Assembly (NCBI RefSeq): GCF_017573465.1
Contig: NZ_JAGEPF010000001.1
Coordinates: forward strand, 372,001 to 436,000
Length of the DNA: 64,000 bases
Reading direction: 5' to 3'
Source of the DNA: Actinomadura violacea
GTDB taxonomy: Bacteria > Actinomycetota > Actinomycetes > Streptosporangiales > Streptosporangiaceae
Below are positions 8,795 to 19,289 of this stretch, piece after piece (position 1 is the stretch's first letter; every line of letters begins with the position of its first letter). The notes under the pieces were generated by a model that was not told the origin of the DNA, made no database searches, and saw nothing but the letters and a program-made list of their open reading frames with translations. The translations under genes and the position numbers were made by a program.

Positions 8795-9994
8795 TCAGGA
8801 GGTCCGGAGCGCGTCCACCGGTGGGACGTAGGCGGCCCGCAGCGCGGGATAGAGTCCCGCGACGGCGCCGGCCGCAATGGCGACCAGCATTCCGCCCCAG
8901 AGCGCTTGCGATGGAATGAGCGGGGCCCAGCCTCGAAAGTAGGCCATCCCCGCGGTGACGCCGGCGCCGATGGCGACGCCCGCCGCGCCGCCGAGGGCGG
9001 CCAGGACGAGCGCCTCGGTGAGGAACTGCGCGGCGACGTGCTCGCGGGTCGCGCCCAGCGCCCGGCGGAGTCCGATCTCGGTGCGCCGTTCGAGCACGGA
9101 GATGACCATGACATTGGCGATGCCGATCGCCCCGACCAGCAGGGCGACGGCGCCCAGCCCGAGGATCAGCGAGTTGCCGTTCTCCTTCACCGCGAGCCGG
9201 GCGGTGAGAGCGTCGGACGGGCGGCTGACGGTGACCAGCGACGGGTCCGGCGGGTTGGCGGTCGCGGCCAGCAGGCCGGCCACGTCCCGTATGTGGTCCT
9301 TGTCGGCGCGCAGGTACACGCGGCTGGGATGGCCGTTGTAGCCGAGGAGCCGTGTGGCCGCGGCGAAGGAGACCAGGGCGGAGCGGTCGATCTCCGGGGC
9401 GAGCGGGAAGGGGTCGAGGATGCCGATGACGGTGAACCAGTGGTGGCCCAGCCAGACCCGCTGGTCCGCGCCGGCCCGGGTGACGCCGAGCGTGGTGGCG
9501 GCGTCGTATCCCAGGACGGTGACCGGGTAGGGGCCGGGGTCGAGGAAGCGGCCGGTCAGAAGACCGCCGTCGAGCGTGGTCAGCAGTGTGGTGTCGCAGG
9601 CCCGGACGGCCCGGCCGCCGGTCTGGCCGGCGGCGATGTGGTCGTTGCGGTAGACGTCGGCGGTGGTGATCTGCGCGGTCGGTGCCACTGCCCGGACGTG
9701 CGGCACCTGGCGGACCATGGGTGCGGTGCCGGTCGGCAGTTCGGCCTCGGTGCCCGACTGGTCCTGTCCGTTGACGATCGTCAGCATGTTGGTGCCCAGC
9801 TGGTCGATCCGGGTGAGCAGGTGGGACTCGCTGGAGCGGGTGACGCCGAGCACCGCCACGATGGAGGCGATGCCGATGGCGATGCCGAGTCCCGACAGCA
9901 GCGCCCGGAGCTTGCGGAACCGCAGCCCCAGCGTGCCGGTCGGAAGCAGGTCGACGGCCCGCAGCACGCTCCGCCGCGGGTCAGGCGTCGTCAC
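8795..9994 (-). CDS. ABC transporter permease (MacB/FtsX type)
   Basis: The 399-residue protein has the MacB layout: an N-terminal membrane segment (FRKLRALLSGLGIAIGIAS, about residues 24-45), a long periplasmic-type domain, and three C-terminal membrane helices of an FtsX domain ending VPPVDALR. The loop RRTEIGLRRALGATREHV before the penultimate helices is the characteristic coupling region. GTG 9994 overlaps the adaptor gene's end by 14 bp, so the two are co-translated. The ATPase partner is at 13491-14156, across the two-component genes. Probable role: mechanotransmission export or peptide efflux rather than bulk transport. Confidence 0.88.
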   Translation of the reverse strand: MTTPDPRRSVLRAVDLLPTGTLGLRFRKLRALLSGLGIAIGIASIVAVLGVTRSSESHLLTRIDQLGTNMLTIVNGQDQSGTEAELPTGTAPMVRQVPHVRAVAPTAQITTADVYRNDHIAAGQTGGRAVRACDTTLLTTLDGGLLTGRFLDPGPYPVTVLGYDAATTLGVTRAGADQRVWLGHHWFTVIGILDPFPLAPEIDRSALVSFAAATRLLGYNGHPSRVYLRADKDHIRDVAGLLAATANPPDPSLVTVSRPSDALTARLAVKENGNSLILGLGAVALLVGAIGIANVMVISVLERRTEIGLRRALGATREHVAAQFLTEALVLAALGGAAGVAIGAGVTAGMAYFRGWAPLIPSQALWGGMLVAIAAGAVAGLYPALRAAYVPPVDALRTS

Positions 9995-11081
9995 GCGGCA
10001 CCTCGACCTTCTGGCCCGCCGCGAGTCCCTGGCCGCTGACCTCCGCCAGCCCGGTCGTCTCGTCGAACAGCCCCGTCTCGACGAGGACCGGCCGCGTGGC
10101 CGCGCCATCGGCCACGATGACCTGGTACCTGTCGCCGGGCAGGGCCCGCAGCGCCGTGGTCGGCACCGCCAGGACGTTCTTGTGCGCCTGCACCGTGATC
10201 GCGATCTGCACCTGGGCCTGGTCGAGGAAACCGTGGGTGCTGCCGGCCACCGTGATGCTCACCGGCGCAGTCGACTGCGTCGTCGTCGACGACGAACCGG
10301 AACCGGAGGCGCCGCTCGAAGGTGTCGAGGCCACCCCGCCGATGGCGGTGATCCGCCCGGGGCGGGTGCGGCCGTCGGGCAAGGTGACCACGACGGGGTC
10401 GCCGACCCGGACGGTGGGGAGCTGCGCCGGGGAGAGCTGGACGTTGATCACGGGCTTGTCGCTGGTCCCGTGCGCGACGAGGATCCCGGGTTGCACCTGG
10501 GCGCCGAGCTTGACGTCGGTGCCGCCGACGCGCACCGCGGAGGGCAGGAAGACGACCCGGCCGAGGGGCAGCGTCCCGGTCACGGCCATGTGGGCGCCAC
10601 TCTGCCAATGGCGGATCGCCCGGTAGGTCGCCGAGGTGAAATGGTCGTCGACCGTCACGCCGTCGCCGTAGCCCATGGCCCGCAGATTGGTCTCCAATTG
10701 CTTGACGTCGGTTCCCTTGGTCATGCCGAGATGGAAACCCCGCCAGGCGGGACGCCTGCCGTAGAGCAGCGTCACCGGCGCGCCGTCCACCTCGAAGGCG
10801 GCCCTGCCGCGTTCGAGCTCGTCACCGGCCGCGGGCAGCCGGGTCACCACTCCATGGCCGCCGGAGACGACGTTGAAGGTCCCGGCGTGCCCGAGGGTGC
10901 CGTTGACCTGCTGCCGTTCGGCGACCACGGTCCGGACCACCTCCGCGGTGCTCGTGGTCACCGCGGTCACCGGCGCGCCGCCGTGGTCGGACGTCCGGCT
11001 TTCGGCCACGGTGATCGCGGCCGCGCCGACCGCCCCGGACAACGCGACGCCCGTCACGATGATCCAGCGCCTGCGGCTCAT
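9981..11081 (-). CDS. Periplasmic-adaptor (HlyD/MFP-like) protein with peptidoglycan-binding-like domain
   Basis: The 366-residue protein starts with a membrane anchor (MSRRRWIIVTGVALSGA). A peptidoglycan-binding-like helical unit follows (DVKQLETNLRAMGYGDG, about residue 125), then beta-barrel adaptor segments to the C-terminus (LAAGQKVEVP). This combination is common in Gram-positive MacB-type systems, where it bridges permease and wall. The ATG at 11081 is chosen because the membrane anchor follows at once; longer frames run into the 11180-11223 operator. Its promoter shares a 44-bp element with the lipoprotein gene. Confidence 0.85.
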   Translation of the reverse strand: MSRRRWIIVTGVALSGAVGAAAITVAESRTSDHGGAPVTAVTTSTAEVVRTVVAERQQVNGTLGHAGTFNVVSGGHGVVTRLPAAGDELERGRAAFEVDGAPVTLLYGRRPAWRGFHLGMTKGTDVKQLETNLRAMGYGDGVTVDDHFTSATYRAIRHWQSGAHMAVTGTLPLGRVVFLPSAVRVGGTDVKLGAQVQPGILVAHGTSDKPVINVQLSPAQLPTVRVGDPVVVTLPDGRTRPGRITAIGGVASTPSSGASGSGSSSTTTQSTAPVSITVAGSTHGFLDQAQVQIAITVQAHKNVLAVPTTALRALPGDRYQVIVADGAATRPVLVETGLFDETTGLAEVSGQGLAAGQKVEVPRDDA

Positions 11082-11179
11082 ATCGGCCGCCGCCGTACGC
11101 CGTGATCCGGAGCCGGTGCGCCGGGACCGGCGACCCTGCACTCTGTCATGCCCCGAGATTCGCGCCGGCCCCGCCGCTG

Positions 11180-11223
11180 GCGCTTCCCCCAAATGTGTCC
11201 GAGGCGGCACCCATTTTGGGGGG
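11180..11223. promoter_or_regulatory. Shared 44-bp inverted-repeat element, copy 1
   Basis: Upstream of the adaptor gene, GCGCTTCCCCCAAATGTG and GGCACCCATTTTGGGGG form arms of an imperfect inverted repeat (CCCCCAAA facing TTTTGGGGG). About 33 of 44 positions match copy 2 (14782-14825), with identical spacing. It lies about 100 bp upstream of the adaptor start. It is a candidate binding site for the NarL-type regulator encoded at 12831-13490. Confidence 0.7.
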
Positions 11224-11331
11224 CCGCCGGCCGGGGACCTCCCGGTACCGTGATGATGACCGGATGGCGCCGCGTCCCGCCGGAGCGGGAGGATTTGACG
11301 GTGTCATTGCATTCGGTGATGGAGTCGGTCG

Positions 11332-12834
11332 ATGGCCGGTCTTGGTCTGCGCTTTCGCATGGCGGCCTCGTATGTGATCGTGTCCGCGGCGGCGGTGATC
11401 CTGGTCGAGGCGGTCCTCCTCGCCGTCTTCGTACCGCGCATCCAGTCCGCCGACGACGGCCTGCGGAAGGCGCGGCAGCAGGCCGCGGCGGCCGACGCGC
11501 GGAACCTCCGGTCGAAGGTGGAGGCGCTGGCCCTGGAGACCGCCGCCGCCACGGGCACCGCAGCGAGCCTCGCCTCCTCGATCCGGCCGGGCGCGAGTGA
11601 TCGCGCCCTGCTCGCCTACGCGGCCGGGCACGGATTCGACGACGACGCCGTGAAACCGCGTGGCGGCGCTCCGCCCAACGAGGTCAAAGCGCTCGGCACC
11701 TTGGACGGCCACGTGGTGGCGGCCGTCGGCATGGACGCCGCCGACGTGCCCAAGGCCGCGTTCACCCAGCGCTCCGGCAACGGGATGACCGTGGTCGACG
11801 GCCAGTCGGTCGGCTGGGCCGCGCATCCGGTGGAGATCGCGGACAGGTCGCATGCCGGCCCGCGGGTGATCGGGATCGCCTACCGGCAGCTGTCGCGGCC
11901 GAGTTCCGTCACGCCGGGCGCCTTGGAGAAGGCGCGGAGCGCCGAGCACGACAGGAAGATGGGATCGCTGCTGCGGCCGGCCCTGCTGATCTTGGTGCTG
12001 CTCGTGCCGGTCGGGGCCCTGTTCGGCCTGCTCAGCACGGGCCGGTTGATCAGACGCGTCCGGCTGCTCTCGCTCGGCACCGCGCGGATGGCCGAAGGCG
12101 ACCTCCAGGCCAGGATCGCGGTGTCGGGCCGCGACGAGGTCGGCCGGTTGGAGCGGTCGTTCAACTCGATGGCCGAGCGGCTCGAAGCCGCGGTCAGGAC
12201 GGAGCGGGAGGCCGCCGGGGCGGCGGCGCGGCGGGGCGAGCGGTCCAGGATCACACGCGAGCTGCACGACTCGATCTCTCAGGACCTGTTCTCCGCAAGC
12301 CTGCTGGCCGGGGGGCTGCGCAAGGCCCTCCCCGATGGCTCGCACCTGCGGCACCAGGCCGAGTCGATGGAGCTCGCCCTGACACGGACGATGCGGGAGA
12401 TGCGGGCCATGCTCCTGGAGTTGCGGCCTATCGAGCTGGAGGACGCGGGCCTGGTGGTGGCGCTGACCGAACTGTGCCAGGCGTACGAGGAGAGGCTGGA
12501 CATCTCGATCACCGCCGACATCGGCGAACTCGAACTGGGGCCCCAGGTGGAGCATGCGGTGCTGCGTGTCGTCCAGGAGGCACTCGGCAACGCGGTGCGC
12601 CACGGGGAGTCGCGGACGATCGACCTTGAAGTGAACGAGACCGAAGGCCAGGTCGCGGTGGTGGTGCGCGACGATGGCCGGGGCTTCGACCCGCGCTCGG
12701 CGCCGGACCGCCACGGACTGGGTCTGGAACTGATGCGGGAGCGGGCCGGCGAGCTGGGCGGCACGTTCGAACTGGTGAGCGCGCCGGAGCAGGGCACCAC
12801 GGTGCGAGTGCTCTTCCCCGAGGGGGGACGATGA
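11332..12834 (+). CDS. NarL-type sensor histidine kinase
   Basis: A 500-residue membrane kinase. TM1 spans about residues 10-32, an extracytoplasmic sensor domain follows to about residue 215, then TM2 and a HAMP domain. The HisKA_3 box is SRITRELHDSISQDLFSAS, with the phospho-His in RELHD. The HATPase domain follows, with N-box EALGNAVRHG and G-boxes DDGRGFD and HGLGLELMRERA. GGAG lies 7 bases before the ATG. It overlaps the response-regulator start by ATGA. The flanking exporter genes suggest it senses envelope stress or an exported ligand. Confidence 0.93.
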   Translation: MAGLGLRFRMAASYVIVSAAAVILVEAVLLAVFVPRIQSADDGLRKARQQAAAADARNLRSKVEALALETAAATGTAASLASSIRPGASDRALLAYAAGHGFDDDAVKPRGGAPPNEVKALGTLDGHVVAAVGMDAADVPKAAFTQRSGNGMTVVDGQSVGWAAHPVEIADRSHAGPRVIGIAYRQLSRPSSVTPGALEKARSAEHDRKMGSLLRPALLILVLLVPVGALFGLLSTGRLIRRVRLLSLGTARMAEGDLQARIAVSGRDEVGRLERSFNSMAERLEAAVRTEREAAGAAARRGERSRITRELHDSISQDLFSASLLAGGLRKALPDGSHLRHQAESMELALTRTMREMRAMLLELRPIELEDAGLVVALTELCQAYEERLDISITADIGELELGPQVEHAVLRVVQEALGNAVRHGESRTIDLEVNETEGQVAVVVRDDGRGFDPRSAPDRHGLGLELMRERAGELGGTFELVSAPEQGTTVRVLFPEGGR

Positions 12835-13490
12835 TCAGGATCCTCATCGTCGACGACCACGAGGTGGTCCGGCAGGGACTGCGGTTCGTCCTCGAGCAGG
12901 AACCCGACTTCCAGGTCGTCGGGGAGTGCGCGGACGGGACGGCGGCGCTCTCGGCGATCAAGGCGATCCGTCCCGACGTGGTGATGCTGGACCTGATCAT
13001 GCCCGGGATGGACGGGATGAGCGTGCTGCACACGCTGCGCGGAGAGGACGGCGCCCCGGCGGTGATCGTCCTGACCTCCGCGCCCGGTGATGAGCGGGCG
13101 CTGGAGGCGGTGCGGGCGGGCGCCTCGTCCTATGTGTCGAAGACGGCCGGTGTCGAGCGCGTGGTGGAGGCGGTGCGGGCCGCGGCGTCGGGCGGCAGCG
13201 TTCTGGACCCGGTGGTGACCGCGCTCCTGGTGCGGGAGGTTCGGGAGAGCAAGGACGCGGGCCCGCTGGGCCGCCTGTCGCTGCGCGAGCGGGAGGTTCT
13301 CGCGGCCCTGTCGCACGGCCGCTCCAACCGGGAGATCGCCCGGACGCTGTCGATCGGTGAGCAGACGGTGAAGTCGTACGTGTCCAGCATCCTGGCCAAA
13401 CTCGGCCTGCAGGACCGCACGCAGGCTGCCATCTTCGGGCTCCAGCAGGGAGTCGTCACGCTGGGCGAAGCCCTGCGCAGGCGGGAGTGA
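12831..13490 (+). CDS. NarL/LuxR-type response regulator
   Basis: The 219-residue regulator has a receiver domain with acidic pocket VDDH (residues 7-10), phospho-acceptor Asp54 (VMLDLIMPG) and the T/S-K pair (LTSAPG, SYVSKTA). A C-terminal LuxR HTH follows (LSLREREVLAALSHGRSNREI region). It is translationally coupled to the kinase. Its stop directly abuts the stop of the convergent ATPase gene. The two CCCCCAAA/TTTTGGGGG elements at 11180 and 14782 are its probable targets by context. Confidence 0.93.
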   Translation: MIRILIVDDHEVVRQGLRFVLEQEPDFQVVGECADGTAALSAIKAIRPDVVMLDLIMPGMDGMSVLHTLRGEDGAPAVIVLTSAPGDERALEAVRAGASSYVSKTAGVERVVEAVRAAASGGSVLDPVVTALLVREVRESKDAGPLGRLSLREREVLAALSHGRSNREIARTLSIGEQTVKSYVSSILAKLGLQDRTQAAIFGLQQGVVTLGEALRRRE

Positions 13491-14156
13491 TCAGCCGACG
13501 ACCCGGCCGTCGCTCATGACGATGCGCGAGCGGCAGGCATCGGCCACGGCCTCCTCGTGGGTGACGATGACCAGCGTGGTGCCCTCGCCGTTGAGTTCGC
13601 GGATCAGCTTGAGGATCTCCGCGCCGTTCGCCGAGTCGAGGTTGCCCGTCGGCTCGTCCGCGAACACGATCGCGGGCCGGCCGACCAGGGCGCGGGCGAT
13701 CGCGACCCGCTGGCGTTCGCCGCCCGAGAGCTTCGTGACCCGCTGCCGGGCGCGGTGCCCGAGCCCGACCCGTTCGAGTGCGCCGGCAGCGGCGCTGCGC
13801 CGGGCCGGCTTCGGCACCCCCCGGTACAGCAGGCCGGTGGCGACGTTGTCGAGCGCGGTCAGCGACTCCAGCAGGAAGAACTGCTGGAACACCACGCCGA
13901 CGCGGTGCGCGCGGAGCCCGGCCAGGGCCCGGTCGTCCAGCTTCTCGACGGGCCGCCCGTCCAGCAGAACCGAACCGCTGGTCGGCCTGTCCAGGGCCGC
14001 CATGATGTTCAGCAGCGTCGACTTCCCCGACCCCGAGGCGCCGCGGACGGCAAGCATGTCCCCGGCCTCGACCCGCAGGCTCACTCCGCGCACCGACCTC
14101 ACCGGCGGTTCGCCGGGATAGGTCTTGTGCACGTCGCGCAACTCAAGGACCGGCAC
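13491..14156 (-). CDS. ABC transporter ATP-binding protein (LolD/MacB type)
   Basis: A 221-residue ATPase with Walker [11 protein letters not shown]-loop in [17 protein letters not shown], signature [15 protein letters not shown], Walker [12 protein letters not shown] and the H-loop VTHE. The GTG at 14156 has a good GGAAGGCGGGG Shine-Dalgarno about 7 bases upstream; an ATG at 14189 would add 11 residues. It follows the lipoprotein gene on the same strand and should pair with the permease at 8795-9994, though the two are separated by the two-component genes. Confidence 0.92.
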   Translation of the reverse strand: MPVLELRDVHKTYPGEPPVRSVRGVSLRVEAGDMLAVRGASGSGKSTLLNIMAALDRPTSGSVLLDGRPVEKLDDRALAGLRAHRVGVVFQQFFLLESLTALDNVATGLLYRGVPKPARRSAAAGALERVGLGHRARQRVTKLSGGERQRVAIARALVGRPAIVFADEPTGNLDSANGAEILKLIRELNGEGTTLVIVTHEEAVADACRSRIVMSDGRVVG

Positions 14157-14209
14157 CGACGACCCCGCCTTCCATGTGGTCGGGAACATTCCTTTGTCCC
14201 GGGCTCGGA

Positions 14210-14752
14210 CTACTGCAGGACCATGTGGACGCCACCTGCGGGCTCGAACGACCTGCATGCCACCATCTGCTGCTTGAAGAGCCGCTTGCCGTTCGGCGGG
14301 CCGAGCCTGGGCGGCAGGACGAAGTAGCCGTTGGAGTTGGGGTCCGGCCAGTCGGAGATGCCCTTCTCCCGCATGCACCTCGCGAAGTCACGCGCCTTGG
14401 CGATGTCGGCGGGCGAGAGCGGCTGGTCGCCGCGGCCGTGTGCGCCGCCCTGCGTCTTCATCTTCCTGACGAGCGATTCACAGGCCGGCGGCACCGTCGG
14501 CTGGGCGCCGCCGACGTTGGGGACGGCCCAGCTTCCGTCGGGATTCTGGGTCGGGTCGGGGAAACTCGGCTGACCATGAGCGCGGAAGCACTTCGAGACC
14601 TGGAGCTGGATGGGCCGGCGAGCCGGGTCGTCCGTGCCCGCGGGAGTACCCGGAGCCGTCCGGCCGCCGGAAGTCCCACCACCGGAGCCGCTGCCGCACC
14701 CGGTGAGCAGGAAGGTCGCAGCCGTGCCGCCGAGAACCAGACGTCGAATCAT
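14210..14752 (-). CDS. Exporter-associated lipoprotein with internal duplication
   Basis: A 180-residue lipoprotein with signal [19 protein letters not shown] and lipobox cysteine at residue 19. Two related segments follow: [20 protein letters not shown] and, about 75 residues later, [19 protein letters not shown]. Each has a Cys, then a (W/F)PDP turn and a Gly/Pro tail. In Streptomyces-like genomes such CxR/CMR-PDP lipoproteins accompany MacB-type exporters and adaptors. It is first in the operon with the ATPase. Its promoter has copy 2 of the shared element, 30-73 bp upstream. The function of the lipoprotein is unproven. Confidence 0.8.
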   Translation of the reverse strand: MIRRLVLGGTAATFLLTGCGSGSGGGTSGGRTAPGTPAGTDDPARRPIQLQVSKCFRAHGQPSFPDPTQNPDGSWAVPNVGGAQPTVPPACESLVRKMKTQGGAHGRGDQPLSPADIAKARDFARCMREKGISDWPDPNSNGYFVLPPRLGPPNGKRLFKQQMVACRSFEPAGGVHMVLQ

Positions 14753-14781
14753 GGCTCCACCCTCGCGGCCCGGCCTGCCGG

Positions 14782-14825
14782 GCGCTTCCCCCGAATGTGG
14801 CATCGAAGGCACCCACTTTGGGGGA
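14782..14825. promoter_or_regulatory. Shared 44-bp inverted-repeat element, copy 2
   Basis: GCGCTTCCCCCGAATGTG and AGGCACCCACTTTGGGGG repeat the arms of copy 1 at the same spacing, upstream of the lipoprotein-ATPase genes. The central part differs, while both G/C-tract ends and the GCGCTT flank are kept. Confidence 0.7.
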
Positions 14826-15442
14826 CCGAGACCGACCGGCGGGACGGGCTTGATCAAGAGATCGAACCCACGAGAACGCAAAAGCGCCGAGTCAGAAACC
14901 CGGCGCCTCTTCATGTGCTTGTGTCCGAGGGGCGACACGCACCGACAGCACATGGCCCACCGCCGCCCCGATCGGCGACGTCCACCGCATCGCCGTGGGG
15001 GACTGACCAGCCACCCATATCGTATCCGTCGCGACAGCCCGGGCCCGCGTGCGAACGGTCTGCGTGCGGGCCCGAGACCATCATGAACCGTCCGCCATGA
15101 GTATCCCCAGTCCCGAAGAATGGCGATTGGTTTCCTCGCGCCAGTTGGAGCAAAGGAGAGGGCGAATCATCGTTCGCTGCGGCGGCGGTGAGTCAGGCCC
15201 CGGACGGGGCCGGGGTGGAGTTCGCCGGCGCACAGCGGCAACCCCGTCCGGCGTGAAGACGGCTTGGAGGCCGCTGGCGTGGTGGTGGACCTTGGTCAGG
15301 CGTAGGCGTTGATCGACTCGCCCTTGGTGCCGAGGGCTGCCGGGCGCATCGGTCGATCGGGGTCAGCGTCTTATTGGTGAGCGCTTGTGCCGTCCGCTCG
15401 CCTCAGGCACGGAACGGTTTCGCGATCGCGGCCGTACCGCAG
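14826..15442. other. 617-bp intergenic stretch without a convincing gene
   Basis: It contains the minus-strand terminator at 14884-14906 and a strong hairpin GGGCCCGC...GCGGGCCC at 15041-15073. Short frames such as 15049-15312 are Arg-rich with no start signal and look non-coding. A 17-codon minus-strand frame near 15297-15350, starting ATGCGCCCGGCA, has no supporting Shine-Dalgarno. I see nothing else. Confidence 0.5.
14884..14906 (-). terminator. Probable terminator hairpin on the minus strand
   Basis: Read on the minus strand, GCGCCG, an 11-nt loop and CGGCGC are followed by TTTT. It would end transcription coming from the glycosyltransferase gene before the lipoprotein promoter. Confidence 0.55.
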
Positions 15443-16680
<1,238 letters not shown>

Positions 16681-16773
16681 GCCGTGAGTATCCCCCACAG
16701 TTCTCACCCCCGTCGCTCCTGCCCCGACTCGCTCGCGTGGACAAAGGCACTGGTGATCACGGAGACTCGACCC

Positions 16774-19260
16774 ATGGTGAACCCGACGGATGATGCGATC
16801 GAGTCCGGCTCCGGTGCGTCGGCGGGTCGGGACATCCACCAGGACGGGCAGTTCGTTGCGGGACGCGACACCCACATCGGGACGATGAGCATCCATTATC
16901 ACCAGCCGGAGGTGCCGGCGCCCAGAAGCCCCGTGAGCCGTCTGCGCCGCAGGGGAACGACGTTCATCGGGCGGGCGGCGGAGCGCGCGAGCCTACGTGA
17001 GTGGATGGACTACGATCGCAATCCTTTCCCGCTGGCGAACGTTCTCAACGGCCCTGGAAGCGGGAAGACCTCGCTTGCGCTCCAGGTGGCCAGGGATGTC
17101 GCTCCCTCCTATCCGGGCGGGCAGCTGTTTCTGGAACTGAGTCAGGTGGGGCTGCCGGAGCTGGACGTCTCGGAAGCGCTTTTCCGGCTGCTGCTCCAGC
17201 TTGAGGTCCCCGAGAGCCGGATCCCCGGCAGTCTCGCGGGCCGTATCGAACTCTTCCACGCTGAGCTGCGCAAACCGACGCTCCTCGTGCTCGACAGTGT
17301 GACATCGGCTCGTCAGGTTATGGACTTGTTGCCGAGCCGGGCCGATTGTGGAGTGCTCATGACGTCCCGGCGCAGTTTCTCCGAGCTGGAGGACATCCGG
17401 GAAATGGATCTGGGTAACATGACCGACGACGAGGCCTATGCCCTGCTGGAGGCCCGCATCGGCGCCGACCGCGTCGCCGCCGACCCGGTCGCCGCACGCA
17501 GGATCATCGAATTGTGCGGTGGGCTGCCGCTGGCCCTGCACATGGCCGGAGCACAGCTGACCAAACCCGCGAGCAGACGGATGCCGCTGGCGAGGTTCGC
17601 CGACCGCCTCGCGGCCGAGCGGTTGGACCTGCTCAAGACCGACCACCTGGACCTGCGAACCAGCTTCTCGCTCAGCTACCGCGAGCTCAGCCCGCAGGCC
17701 GCGCGACACTTTCGGCTCCTCAGCCAGATCGCGGTCTCTGACTTCGGAGACGCCCTGGCGGCGGCGGTCGACGGTACCGGAGCATGGGAAGACACGCTCG
17801 CCGAGCTGTTCAACACGCATCTGATCGAACCCGTCGGGCAGGATCGGGCCCGCTTCCACGATCTGGTCAAGGTCTTCGCGCAGGAGAGGGCCGAAACCGA
17901 GGATGCCCAGGCCGAGCGGGAGGCCGCCGTGGACCGTGCGATGGCATGGGCTCTCGAGACCGCGGCGGGCTGGGGGCGGCATATCGGAGTCGACGGCCGC
18001 CGGACCGCCGACGGTGACGCGTATGCCGCGGCGCTGGACGGCCTGGACGGCGAGCACGCGACGTTGTCGGCCATCGTCAGGCAGGCGGCCGCCACCGGAC
18101 GCGATGACGTTCCGTGGCGCGTCGTCTCGAATCTGGCGGGCTTCTTCGAGATCCGCGGGCACTGGGCGGACTGGCTGGAGGGCGCGGAGCTCGCCGTCGA
18201 ATCCGCCTCCAGGCTCAATGATGCCGAGGCGCTGGGTGTCGCGCGGCACATGCGCTCCTGGCCTTTGCGGGAGAGCCGCCGGCTCACTGAGGCCATTGAG
18301 GAGAGCGTGGCGGCGCTGAGCCTGCTCCAGGGCGTCCCCGGGGCGGAGGTCTCGCGTGCCGACGTCCTGTCTCATCTGGGCACGCTGTACCGAGAGACCC
18401 ACCGGTACGACGAAGCCGAAGACTGTCTCCGTCAGGCCGTGGAGATCTTCCGCGCAGCTGCGGACGCCCATGGTGAGGGTCTCGTCCTGCGCACACTCGG
18501 TCACGTCCAGTTCTGGCGCCGAGATCTCGACGACGCCGCTGCGACCCTGACCAGAGCGGTGGATCTGCTGCGCTCGGCCGGCGACCGAGCGGCCGAGGGG
18601 TGGTCGCACAACAACCTGACCTCAGTGCGGGGCGCGCAATGGCGCTATACCGAGGCCGAGCGTCACCACCAGCAGGCGCTGAACCTCTTCGAGCAGATCG
18701 AGCATCGGCAGGGGCAGGCCTGGGCCCACAATCACCTGGGTCGAATCCTGCGCCAATATGGGCGTACCGACGAAGCCGTTGAGCACAACCGCGAGGCCCT
18801 CCGGACATTCGAGGATATCGGTGACCTGTACGGCAAGGGGTGGGCTCTCTTGCACCTCGGCGCGGCACTTCAGGACATTGACCGATTGCAGAGCGCTCAG
18901 CAGATCTTCGCCGCGATGGATGTCCCGGAACACGAGGGACTGGGGACGTCATTGATGTGGCAAGGGCACTTCCTCGGTGACGCTGCGGCGCTCAACGAGG
19001 CCATCGGCTACTTCGAGGTCGTCGGCAGCCTTACCGGCCATGGGAGCGCGCTGCGCGAGCGGGCTGACATCGAACGTGCCGCAGGAGACGTTCAGGCGGC
19101 CGCGCGTTCCTACGAGGAAGCGCTCACGTACCTGCGGCGGGCCGCCGATCCGCATGGGGAGGCCCTGGCGCTTCTCGGTCTCGCCGGCATCGATCCGGAA
19201 GGCGGCCATGCGATGGTGGCCGAGGCCATCATGGCGCGCCTCGGCCTGCGGATTCCCTGA
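16774..19260 (+). CDS. NLR-like NB-ARC/TPR signalling ATPase with N-terminal amyloid-type motif
   Basis: The 828-residue protein begins with a short Gly/Asp motif (SAGRDIHQDGQFVAGRD, residues 16-32). The NB-ARC module follows: P-loop NGPGSGKTS at about 92-100, LLVLDSV Walker B, a sensor MTSRR and the GGLPLAL motif at about 250. A winged-helix region and then tandem TPR-like repeats run from about 480 to the end (for example YDEAEDCLRQAVEIF, RYTEAERHHQQALNLF). It is a STAND/NLR architecture: TPRs sense, NB-ARC oligomerises, the N-terminal motif passes the signal on. The next gene carries the same motif at its C-terminus. ATG 16774 is preferred (GGAG 10 bases upstream); longer frames overlap the divergent glycosyltransferase. 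Confidence 0.9.
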   Translation: MVNPTDDAIESGSGASAGRDIHQDGQFVAGRDTHIGTMSIHYHQPEVPAPRSPVSRLRRRGTTFIGRAAERASLREWMDYDRNPFPLANVLNGPGSGKTSLALQVARDVAPSYPGGQLFLELSQVGLPELDVSEALFRLLLQLEVPESRIPGSLAGRIELFHAELRKPTLLVLDSVTSARQVMDLLPSRADCGVLMTSRRSFSELEDIREMDLGNMTDDEAYALLEARIGADRVAADPVAARRIIELCGGLPLALHMAGAQLTKPASRRMPLARFADRLAAERLDLLKTDHLDLRTSFSLSYRELSPQAARHFRLLSQIAVSDFGDALAAAVDGTGAWEDTLAELFNTHLIEPVGQDRARFHDLVKVFAQERAETEDAQAEREAAVDRAMAWALETAAGWGRHIGVDGRRTADGDAYAAALDGLDGEHATLSAIVRQAAATGRDDVPWRVVSNLAGFFEIRGHWADWLEGAELAVESASRLNDAEALGVARHMRSWPLRESRRLTEAIEESVAALSLLQGVPGAEVSRADVLSHLGTLYRETHRYDEAEDCLRQAVEIFRAAADAHGEGLVLRTLGHVQFWRRDLDDAAATLTRAVDLLRSAGDRAAEGWSHNNLTSVRGAQWRYTEAERHHQQALNLFEQIEHRQGQAWAHNHLGRILRQYGRTDEAVEHNREALRTFEDIGDLYGKGWALLHLGAALQDIDRLQSAQQIFAAMDVPEHEGLGTSLMWQGHFLGDAAALNEAIGYFEVVGSLTGHGSALRERADIERAAGDVQAAARSYEEALTYLRRAADPHGEALALLGLAGIDPEGGHAMVAEAIMARLGLRIP

Positions 19261-19289
19261 AGGCCGACCTGCCCAAGAAAGGACTCCAC

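Noticed and set aside
15049..15312. An 87-codon plus-strand frame
   Set aside because: It is Arg-rich with no recognisable domain and no Shine-Dalgarno, and it crosses a strong hairpin at 15041-15073.
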